NCBI GenBank assembly: GCA_020052115.1 | Contig: JAGVPR010000241.1 | Location: forward strand, 1-27,505 | Direction: 5' to 3' | Origin: Candidatus Eiseniibacteriota bacterium | GTDB taxonomy: Bacteria > Eisenbacteria > RBG-16-71-46 > JAGVPR01 | Length of the DNA: 27,505 bases | In this document: positions 21,244 through 27,505 of the stretch, piece by piece | Numbering within the stretch: position 1 is the first letter of the stretch | Layout of the letters: each line of letters starts with the position of its first letter | The notes under the pieces: generated by a model | Seen by the model: only the letters and a program-made list of their open reading frames with translations | What the model was told of the DNA's origin: nothing | Database searches by the model: none | Program-made: the position numbers and the translations under genes

Positions 21244-23253
21244 TTGAGACTCGCGTTCAGAACCAGACTTCTGCTCGGGTTCGTGCTCGTCGTCACCATC
21301 GTGGCGACGGTGAGCACGATGGCGGGCTTCTCCTTCATCTCGCAGGTTGTCATGAAGGAGGCGCGACTGCGCGTCGAACTGGACCTGAAGGCCGCATGGT
21401 CAGCGTACGACGAGGAGAAGGCTCGGCTCCAAGTCGTGGTGAGCATGGCGTCTCAGAACGATCTGCTTCGGAGCGCCGTGCGCGGCGGCGTCCCGCCGGA
21501 GCAATTGAGCGCTGAACTGGAGGACTTCCGCAGGAGGTATGAGATCGACTTCCTCACCGTGATTGATCCTGCGGGTCTCGTTGTCGCCCGTTCCCGCTCC
21601 TCCTCCGGACGAGGGGATCGCGCCTGGCGGAACCCGCTCGTCGAAGCTGCCCTCGCCGGAGAGACGGGCGGCGGAACGATCGTCGTCCCCGGCGACATCC
21701 TCGACTTGGAGGGCGAGGGGCTCGCGCAGAGGGCGCACATCTCACTCATCCCGACCGAGAGAGCAGCGCCCACGAGCAAGGTCGTCGAAGACAAGGGATT
21801 GGTGCTTCTCGGCGCGATCCCGATTCTCGATGCCGGCGGCCGCGCCCTGGGGGCTGTCTACGGCGGCATCCTGCTCAATCGTAAGTTCGCGCTCGTCGAC
21901 CGGATCCGGTCGGTCACGTTCGGGGACAAGGCGTACAAGGGGCGCCCCGTCGGCACTGTGACTTTGTTCCTCGACGACGTGCGCATCGCGACGAACGTAC
22001 TCGCCGAAGGCGGCGCTCGAGCGCTCGGGACGAGGGTCTCACGCGAGGTCGGCGAGAAGGTGCTCCAGCGAGGAGAGCGTTTCGCTGATCGGGCCTTCGT
22101 CGTCAACGACTGGTACCTGTCGGCGTACGATCCGATCCGCGACCCGAACGGCTCGATCATCGGCATCATCTACGTCGGTCTCCTGGAGAAGAAGTACCTC
22201 GAGTACAAGTCCGGGCTTGCGATGCAGTACCTCGGCATCACATTCCTCTCGTTGATCCTCTCGGCGGGCGTCGCGCTGTGGCTCGCCAGCGGTTTCCGCA
22301 TGCCGATCCTCCGTCTGGTCCAGGCCACTCGTGACGTGTCTGCAGGGAATCTCGGGGCGCGGGTTCGCATCCACCGGGCGAGCCGGGAGGTTGCAGAGCT
22401 CGGCGAGGCGTTCAACTCAATGGCCGCCGCCCTCGAGGCGCGTACAAGCGAGCTGCACGCGGCCTCCGCGGCGCGGGAGAAGGCCTACACGGAGGCCGCT
22501 GCGAAGAACAAGTCATACCTCGAGATGCTCGGCTTTGTGACGCACGAGCTGAAATCGCCGCTCGCCTCGATCGTGTTCGCGCTCGGAGCGCTCAAGGACT
22601 GTGTCCTGGGTCCGCTCAATGGACAGCAGGAGAGTCTCGTGAAGGCCGCCGCGAACAGCGCCGACTATCTGCACGGGACGATCATCAACTACCTCAACCT
22701 CAGTCGGATCGAAGAGGGCGAGCTGAAACTGAGGCCGTCGGCTGTGTCGTTCTCACGGAACCTGGTCCTCCCGGTCGTGGAGCGGCTGTCCGAACTGGCG
22801 GCGGATCGCGGGATGCAGATCTCGTGCGACATTCCTGCCAGCCTGACCGGCGTCTGCGACGGCGGCCTGGTCGCTTCGGTCTTTCAGAATCTTCTGGCGA
22901 ATGCGATCCAGTACGGCCGGGAAGGTGGGTCGATTCGCGTCGATGGCGAGAGGCTCGAAGAGCAGGGTCTCTTGCGCTTCAGCGTGTGGAACGAGGGGCC
23001 GGGATTCGAGCCGCAAGAGGGTTCGAGGCTGTTCCAGAAGTTCTCGCGGCTCGGTTGCGCAGGTCGCGAAACGAAGTCAGGCACGGGCCTCGGTCTGTTC
23101 GTGTCGCAGGAGATCATCCGGAAGCATGGTGGACGCATCTGGGCCGACTCGGAACCAGGGCGGTGGGCGCAGTTCGTTTTCACGATCCCCGAAGACCCGA
23201 CCGGAGACACGCAGGGTGAAACCGCCGATCCCGGCGATCATGTGGCCGGGTGA
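21244..23253 (+). CDS. Membrane sensor histidine kinase (Cache-HAMP-HisKA-HATPase)
   Basis: 669 residues. TM1 at about 7-32, a large extracytoplasmic Cache-type sensory region to about 327, and TM2 at about 328-350 (YLGITFLSLILSAGVALWLA). HAMP follows, then a short coiled linker (ALEARTSELHAASAAREKAY) and HisKA with H434 in THELKSPLAS. The ATPase domain carries the N-box (FQNLLANAIQYG), G1 (NEGPGF) and G2 (GTGLGLFVSQEI). Cache kinases sense small organic ligands or redox-linked compounds; the ligand is unknown. The TTG start at 21244 is chosen because it begins MRLAFRTRLLLGF directly before TM1. Its 3' end overlaps the convergent response-regulator gene by 16 bases; that protein is a possible partner. 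Confidence 0.92.
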   Translation: MRLAFRTRLLLGFVLVVTIVATVSTMAGFSFISQVVMKEARLRVELDLKAAWSAYDEEKARLQVVVSMASQNDLLRSAVRGGVPPEQLSAELEDFRRRYEIDFLTVIDPAGLVVARSRSSSGRGDRAWRNPLVEAALAGETGGGTIVVPGDILDLEGEGLAQRAHISLIPTERAAPTSKVVEDKGLVLLGAIPILDAGGRALGAVYGGILLNRKFALVDRIRSVTFGDKAYKGRPVGTVTLFLDDVRIATNVLAEGGARALGTRVSREVGEKVLQRGERFADRAFVVNDWYLSAYDPIRDPNGSIIGIIYVGLLEKKYLEYKSGLAMQYLGITFLSLILSAGVALWLASGFRMPILRLVQATRDVSAGNLGARVRIHRASREVAELGEAFNSMAAALEARTSELHAASAAREKAYTEAAAKNKSYLEMLGFVTHELKSPLASIVFALGALKDCVLGPLNGQQESLVKAAANSADYLHGTIINYLNLSRIEEGELKLRPSAVSFSRNLVLPVVERLSELAADRGMQISCDIPASLTGVCDGGLVASVFQNLLANAIQYGREGGSIRVDGERLEEQGLLRFSVWNEGPGFEPQEGSRLFQKFSRLGCAGRETKSGTGLGLFVSQEIIRKHGGRIWADSEPGRWAQFVFTIPEDPTGDTQGETADPGDHVAG

Positions 23254-23684
23254 GTGGGGCCACCAGAGGTCGCCGTCCGGGACAGGATCGCCTCGATCGC
23301 GGGCAGGATGTCGGCCGGCTTGGCGGGCTTCTCGATGAACGCATCGACAGGCAGGAGGGCCGTCCCGACCCGATCGGCGAAATCAACATGGGTTTTTGAG
23401 GTGACGCTCGTCAGCATGATGACCGGGATACTGGAGAATCTCGCATACGGGGAGCCGGCATCGGCGGCTCGCAGCTCCCGCAGCACTCTGAAGCCCGCGA
23501 CGAAATCCTCCATGATGACATCCAATATGATCAGATCGGGCTCGACCTCCACGATTCTCTTCAGCCCTTCAGCCGCGGAGTACGCATCGAAGAACCGATA
23601 ACCCTTCGCCGAACAGACCAGCCGGAATACGTTGACCAGGTTGACGTCGTCGTCGATCATCAATAGCTTCTTCCCCGCGCTCAT
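23238..23684 (-). CDS. Single-domain response regulator
   Basis: 148 residues, a lone receiver domain. The acidic pair is in MIDDDVN (D11-D13), the phosphoacceptor is D55 (LIILDVIMED), the switch Thr is in IMLTSV, and the conserved Lys is in FIEKPAKP. There is no output domain, so it acts through protein contacts (phosphorelay or partner binding), as CheY-like proteins do. The frame is open upstream to 23891, but the ATG at 23684 has GGAGGT upstream and starts at the domain edge. It is 20 bases after the cysteine desulfurase stop, so it is probably the last gene of that operon, and it is convergent with the sensor kinase. Confidence 0.92.
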   Translation of the reverse strand: MSAGKKLLMIDDDVNLVNVFRLVCSAKGYRFFDAYSAAEGLKRIVEVEPDLIILDVIMEDFVAGFRVLRELRAADAGSPYARFSSIPVIMLTSVTSKTHVDFADRVGTALLPVDAFIEKPAKPADILPAIEAILSRTATSGGPTHPAT

Positions 23685-23704
23685 GGGACCTCCGGAAGCG
23701 ATCG

Positions 23705-24832
23705 TCACACGCCGATTTCCTCGACGGCATCGGTGATCATCTCCACCGCCGTCTCGATCTCCTGCAGGGTGATGTGGAAGCCCAAGGAGAAGCGCACGGC
23801 ACCCCGAGCGAATTCTTCTGTGAGCCCCATTGCTGAGAGGACATGGGAGATCTTCCCGGACCGGGCTTCGCATGCAGCTCCAGTGGAGCATGCCAGGCCC
23901 ATGAGGTCGAGGCGCTGCACGAGCGTGATCCCTTCGATTCGTTCGAACGCGATGCAGCTGGTGTTCGGAATCCTCGCCACCCTTGCCCCGATCGGGGTCG
24001 CACCCGCCACGCGCTGGCTCACGGCTTGCTCCAGCTTGTCCCGAAGCCCGGCGAGCCGTGCGGCGTCTGCCGGTCCTCTCCTTGCGGCGATCTCGGCCGC
24101 CTTTCCGAAGCCGACGATACCTACGACGTTTTCGGTGCCCGGGCGCATTCCAGCCTCCTGACCCCCGCCGTCGAACAGCGGACTCGGGCAGGCGCCGGGA
24201 CGGGCCCAGAGGGCCCCGACTCCTTTCGGCCCGCCGATCTTGTGCGCGGAGATCGTCAGGAGATCGATATCGAGCTCACGAACCTTCACAGGGATCTTGC
24301 CGACCGCCTGGACAGCATCGGTATGGACGAGAAGACCCTCGCGCCGGGCGGCGCGCCCCAGCTCGCCGACGGGCAGGAGACAACCCGTCTCGTTGTTCGC
24401 CAGCATGAGCGAGACGAGCGTCGGCCCCGCCTCGAGTGCCTCGAGGAACGCCTCCACGCTGACCAGGCCGGCGCGGTTTGGGAGAACCTCCCGCACGCGG
24501 AGTCCCCTCTCCCCGGCCCGCCGGGCGCAGTGGAGGACCGACGGATGCTCGATAGCCGAGACAAGAAGCCGTCCGGCTGTCCGCGCGAGCGTGCCTGTCA
24601 CCGCGAGGTTGTTCGCCTCCGTGCCGCCGGATGTGAAGACCACCTCGCTGGCTTGTGCTCCAATCAACGAGGCGACGGATTCCCGCGCGTTCTCCAGAGC
24701 CTCGCGGGCGCGGCGGCCGGCGGCGTGAAGGCTTGACGGGTTTCCAGGCAGCTCTGCCATCGCCACGCCCATCGCTTCTCGAACCTCCGGCTCCAGTAGC
24801 GTCGTAGCGTTCTGATCGAGATCAATCCTCAT
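23705..24832 (-). CDS. Cysteine desulfurase (NifS/IscS-like)
   Basis: 375 residues, a class V aminotransferase-fold PLP enzyme that takes sulfur from cysteine as a persulfide. The PLP-binding lysine is K198 in SAHKIGGPKG, the PLP-stacking His is in EHPS (H96), and the catalytic Cys is C321 in STGAACEARSGK. The loop differs from IscS (SSGSACTS). No IscU/SufU scaffold gene is adjacent, so it may not serve iron-sulfur assembly. Among its neighbours fdhD and moaA/moeA need sulfur delivery, so sulfur donation to the formate dehydrogenase cofactor, or selenium handling, is a reasonable inference. The ATG at 24832 overlaps the upstream regulator gene by 11 bases; upstream frame is shadow. Confidence 0.92.
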   Translation of the reverse strand: MRIDLDQNATTLLEPEVREAMGVAMAELPGNPSSLHAAGRRAREALENARESVASLIGAQASEVVFTSGGTEANNLAVTGTLARTAGRLLVSAIEHPSVLHCARRAGERGLRVREVLPNRAGLVSVEAFLEALEAGPTLVSLMLANNETGCLLPVGELGRAARREGLLVHTDAVQAVGKIPVKVRELDIDLLTISAHKIGGPKGVGALWARPGACPSPLFDGGGQEAGMRPGTENVVGIVGFGKAAEIAARRGPADAARLAGLRDKLEQAVSQRVAGATPIGARVARIPNTSCIAFERIEGITLVQRLDLMGLACSTGAACEARSGKISHVLSAMGLTEEFARGAVRFSLGFHITLQEIETAVEMITDAVEEIGV

Positions 24833-25181
24833 CGTGCGTCCGCAGCAGTTTGTCGAGGCGCCGGGCATACGCCCGTTCCGAAGCCTGGTAGACCTCACTC
24901 AGCATTCTGTCATACTGCGTCAGCAAGCGGTCCGCGCGGGAGGTGAGGGACGTCCCGCCCTGAGGGCCGCGGCCCGGTTTCGAGTCGACGAGCGGGAAAC
25001 CTAGTCTTCGTTCGGAGTGCCGCAGTCGGGCCCAGAGTCCTCGGTACGACAGCCCCAACATCTCGGCCGCTCCCCTCATCGTCCCGCAGCTGCTGATGGC
25101 TCTGAGGATCTGCAGGCGCCCGAGCCCGAAAGCCACTTTCCCCTGGTCGTCTTCGATCCACACGTGCGTCCGGATTCTCAA
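24822..25181 (-). CDS. ModE-type one-domain transcriptional regulator
   Basis: 119 residues from a TTG at 25181, chosen because GAGGAG lies six bases before it; an earlier TTG at 25214 has no such site. The winged-helix domain matches the ModE N-terminal family: FGLGRLQILRAISSCGTMRGAAEMLGLSYRGLWARLRHSERRLG, then a GGTSLTSRADRLL wing region. In E. coli ModE this domain is followed by two molybdate-binding Mop domains; here none is present, so direct oxyanion sensing by the usual pocket is unlikely. It is encoded with a cysteine desulfurase and is a candidate regulator of the tup/fdhD promoter region. Confidence 0.85.
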   Translation of the reverse strand: MRIRTHVWIEDDQGKVAFGLGRLQILRAISSCGTMRGAAEMLGLSYRGLWARLRHSERRLGFPLVDSKPGRGPQGGTSLTSRADRLLTQYDRMLSEVYQASERAYARRLDKLLRTHDED

Positions 25182-25247
25182 GGTATTCTCCTCGCGCTGC
25201 GGCCGACGCGCCAACCGAACTGGCTGATGCCGCGGCTTTGACGCCGT

Positions 25248-26600
25248 TCACCTCAGCCTGTACGTCTTGATCTTCCGCCAGAGTGTCTTCCTATCGATCC
25301 CGAGCACCTGGGCCGACTGCGCGATGCGCCAGCCGTTGCGGTCGAGCACCTTCCGGATGTGCTGGGCCTCGAACGCCTCGAGGCTGAGATCCTGAGGCTT
25401 CCCGGGGGCGGGCGCCGAATCCGCGGCTACCTCGGTGAACTCGAGGTCCTCGGGAACGATCTCCGGCCCGCGGGCTAGGATCATGGCCCGCTCGAGGGTG
25501 TTCTCCAGCTCACGCACGTTCCCCGGCCAGCTGTGCTCCTGCAGCTTGCTCAGGGCGGGCGCCGTCACCGTCTTCGGCGGCAGAAGCTTGCGTTCGCAGA
25601 GCCGGCGCAACAGGCCGGCCGCGAGCGCCGGGATGTCCCCGTGCCGATCCCGGAGAGGCGGGATCGCGACGACGACGACGCTCAGCCGGTAGAAAAGATC
25701 CTCGCGGAAACGCCCGCTCGCCAGCGCCGCCTGCACGTCCTGGTTCGTCGCGGCGAGGATGCGCACGTCCACGCGCGTCGGATCGGTCGCACCCACCTTG
25801 GTGACTTCCTTCTCCTGAATCGCACGCAGGAGCTTGCTCTGCACCGTGGGGGCGATGTTGCCGATCTCGTCGAGGAAGATGGTGCCTCCGTGTGCGAGCT
25901 CGAACCGTCCCGCCCGCGTGGCCACGGCGCCCGTGAACGACCCCCGGACATGGCCGAACAGCTCACTCTCGAAGAGCGACTCCACGAGCGCGCCGCAGTC
26001 GACAGGGATGAACGGCCGGTCGCGGCGGCGGCTCAGGCGGTGGATCGCGCGGGCGACGAGTTCCTTGCCCGTGCCGCTCTCGCCGAGGATGAGAACGGTG
26101 CTTTCGCTGTCGGCGACGCGTTCGATCATCTCGCGCACGCGTCGCATCGAAACGCTCTCACCGAGAAGCTCTCCGAGTGGGTTCTCTTGCCGGAGCCGCA
26201 GCCGGAGCACGCGGTTCTCGAGAGAGAGCGTCCTCTTCTCGAGCGCGCGGCGAACGACGATCCGCAGTGTGTCCGCGTCGAACGGCTTCGGCAGGTAGTC
26301 GTACGCGCCGAGCCGCATGCACTCGACGGCCGACTCCACGCTGGAATAACCGGTCATGACGATCACGTCGAGGTCGGCGTTCGCCATTTTCACGCGCCGA
26401 AGAAACTCGAGGCCGTTGAGACCCGGCATCTTGAGATCGAGGAGGACGAGATCGATGCGGCTGCGCTGGAGGAGGCGGAGCGCCTCGGTTCCGTCGCTCG
26501 CCGTCTCCACCTGATACTGCGAGCGCCGGAGTGCCTGGCGGCAGGAATCGCGAATCGCCTCCTCGTCGTCCACGACCAGAACGGTCGCCAAGTCGTCCAT
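25248..26600 (-). CDS. NtrC-family sigma-54-dependent response regulator
   Basis: 450 residues. Receiver domain with D55 (LVLLDLKMPG); AAA+ domain with Walker A GESGTGKE, the sigma-54 contact loop GSFTGA (canonical GAFTGA with Ala to Ser), Walker B GGTIFLDEIG and the R-finger region; and a C-terminal Fis-type helix-turn-helix (NGWRIAQSAQVLGIDRKTLWRKIKTYRL). It activates sigma-54 promoters when phosphorylated. It starts directly after the upstream sensor kinase stop (26601), forming a two-component pair. No strong sigma-54 promoter was found in the intergenic regions of the window, so its targets are unknown. It lies 66 bases ahead of the ModE-like gene and may be co-transcribed with it. Confidence 0.95.
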   Translation of the reverse strand: MDDLATVLVVDDEEAIRDSCRQALRRSQYQVETASDGTEALRLLQRSRIDLVLLDLKMPGLNGLEFLRRVKMANADLDVIVMTGYSSVESAVECMRLGAYDYLPKPFDADTLRIVVRRALEKRTLSLENRVLRLRLRQENPLGELLGESVSMRRVREMIERVADSESTVLILGESGTGKELVARAIHRLSRRRDRPFIPVDCGALVESLFESELFGHVRGSFTGAVATRAGRFELAHGGTIFLDEIGNIAPTVQSKLLRAIQEKEVTKVGATDPTRVDVRILAATNQDVQAALASGRFREDLFYRLSVVVVAIPPLRDRHGDIPALAAGLLRRLCERKLLPPKTVTAPALSKLQEHSWPGNVRELENTLERAMILARGPEIVPEDLEFTEVAADSAPAPGKPQDLSLEAFEAQHIRKVLDRNGWRIAQSAQVLGIDRKTLWRKIKTYRLR

Positions 26601-27505
26601 CTACTCACCCCCGGCTGCGGTGGGCTGCCGTGCAACGGGGAGGAGAACACGGAACGTGGTCCCGTAGCCCTGCGTGCTCTGAACTTCAATCTCCCCATGG
26701 TGTTGCCGCATGATTCCGTAGCTGATCGCCAGCCCCAGGCCGACGCCTTGGCCGGCCTCCTTCGTCGTGAAGAACGGCTCGAACAGCCGTTCTCGGTGCT
26801 CCTCGGAAATGCCGGGCCCGGTATCGCTGATGGCCACGCGTCCGAAGCCGGGGCGCTCCGAGAGACCGCTTCGCACCGTGAGCGTGCCGCGGCCCGCCAT
26901 GGCCTGGAACGCATTCACCACGATGTTGGTGACGACCTGCTGGAGCTTCGGCGCATCAGCCTGCACCCAGAGGGGGACCGGGCTCAGTTCGGCGCATATC
27001 TGGACGTTCTGGGCGAGCGGGTGCCTTTCGAGAAGCTCCAAGGCCCCGAGGAGCACGCCGTTCAGGTCCACGCGCTCGATCTTCGGAGGCGTTTGCCGGG
27101 AGAAGTCCAGAAGTCCTCGCACGATCTCCTTGGCGCGCTCGGCCTGAACGATGATCTTCGCCATGTTCTCGCGGCGCGGATCGTCCTGCGGCGTGCTCTC
27201 GAGGATGAGGTTGCCATAGAGCAGGATGCCGCCGATCGGGTTGTTGATCTCGTGTGCCACGCCCGCGGCGAGCTGGCCGATCGTGGCGAGTTTTTCGCTC
27301 TCCATGATCCGGTCCTTCGCCTGGAGGCGGATCGTGTCGTCACGCTGCCAGAGCGAGCCGGCCATGCTGTTGAGCGCGGCCGCGAGATCGGCAAGCTCGC
27401 TAGGGCGAGAGATCTCGACCCGGTGCGCGAACTCGCCGTGAGACCAGCGCCGAGCCGCCACCGCGAGGCGCTCGAGCGGGAGTGTGAGGGCTCGGGCCGC
27501 GAGGA
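26601..27505 (-). CDS. Sensor histidine kinase (NtrB-like), 5' part beyond window
   Basis: The C-terminal 301 codons of a kinase cut by the right edge of the window. A HAMP-like segment (RALTLPLERLAVAARRWSHG...LNSM) comes first, then HisKA with the phosphoaccepting His in GVAHEINNP. The ATPase domain has the N-box region (LQQVVTNIVVNAFQAM), G1 (DTGPGI), F-box (FEPFFTTK) and G2 (GVGLGLAIS). This is the class that pairs with NtrC-type regulators, one of which begins next to its stop codon. The sensory part lies outside the window, so the signal is unknown. A GTG at 27461 exists, but coding continues upstream of it. Confidence 0.93.
   Translation of the reverse strand, partial: LAARALTLPLERLAVAARRWSHGEFAHRVEISRPSELADLAAALNSMAGSLWQRDDTIRLQAKDRIMESEKLATIGQLAAGVAHEINNPIGGILLYGNLILESTPQDDPRRENMAKIIVQAERAKEIVRGLLDFSRQTPPKIERVDLNGVLLGALELLERHPLAQNVQICAELSPVPLWVQADAPKLQQVVTNIVVNAFQAMAGRGTLTVRSGLSERPGFGRVAISDTGPGISEEHRERLFEPFFTTKEAGQGVGLGLAISYGIMRQHHGEIEVQSTQGYGTTFRVLLPVARQPTAAGGE

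Overview
This is a GC-rich (roughly 63-65% by eye), densely coding stretch from a Gram-negative bacterium with an anaerobic or micro-oxic respiratory lifestyle. The evidence is an outer-membrane porin, a Tat-exported formate dehydrogenase, c-type cytochrome motifs, selenocysteine use, tungstate uptake and flavin/iron-sulfur Hdr proteins. The phylum cannot be fixed from the sequence alone. An uncultured or deep-branching lineage (Acidobacteria-, Eisenbacteria- or Deltaproteobacteria-like) is plausible, but that is inference. No tRNA, rRNA, CRISPR array or insertion sequence was seen.

Layout. (1) 1-4841, minus strand: a tightly coupled operon hdrC-hdrB-hdrA(short)-nuoE-nuoF, probably a cytoplasmic NADH-linked heterodisulfide-reductase-like electron-transfer complex. 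A perfect Rex (NADH/NAD+ sensor) palindrome lies just upstream at 4888-4905. (2) 5228-13043, plus strand: fdhE, a Tat-exported selenocysteine formate dehydrogenase read through an in-frame TGA at 6644-6646, its four-cluster ferredoxin subunit, an NrfD/HybB-type membrane subunit, a membrane-anchored diheme cytochrome c and an outer-membrane porin. A perfect 13-bp stem hairpin follows. (3) 13121-18116, minus strand: tupA-tupB-tupC-moeA-moaA plus a small DUF7009-like protein, i.e. tungstate import and pterin-cofactor assembly. (4) 18249-23253, plus strand: fdhD, a small membrane protein, an epimerase fused to an unidentified helical domain, and a Cache-HAMP sensor kinase. (5) 23238-27505, minus strand: a sensor kinase (cut by the window end), an NtrC-type activator, a ModE-like one-domain regulator, a cysteine desulfurase and a single-domain response regulator.

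How it fits together. Most of the window is what a cell needs to make and run a tungsten/selenium formate dehydrogenase: metal import (TupABC), cofactor synthesis (MoaA, MoeA), cofactor sulfuration (FdhD, with the NifS-like desulfurase as likely sulfur donor), assembly checking (FdhE), the enzyme itself and its membrane electron exit. The Hdr-Nuo complex, divergent from the dehydrogenase operon, probably links NADH to another low-potential or thiol/quinone carrier. Rex would tie that to the cell's NADH level. The tup and fdhD operons appear to share interlocked divergent promoters with an inverted-repeat operator. That makes the nearby ModE-like protein a candidate regulator.
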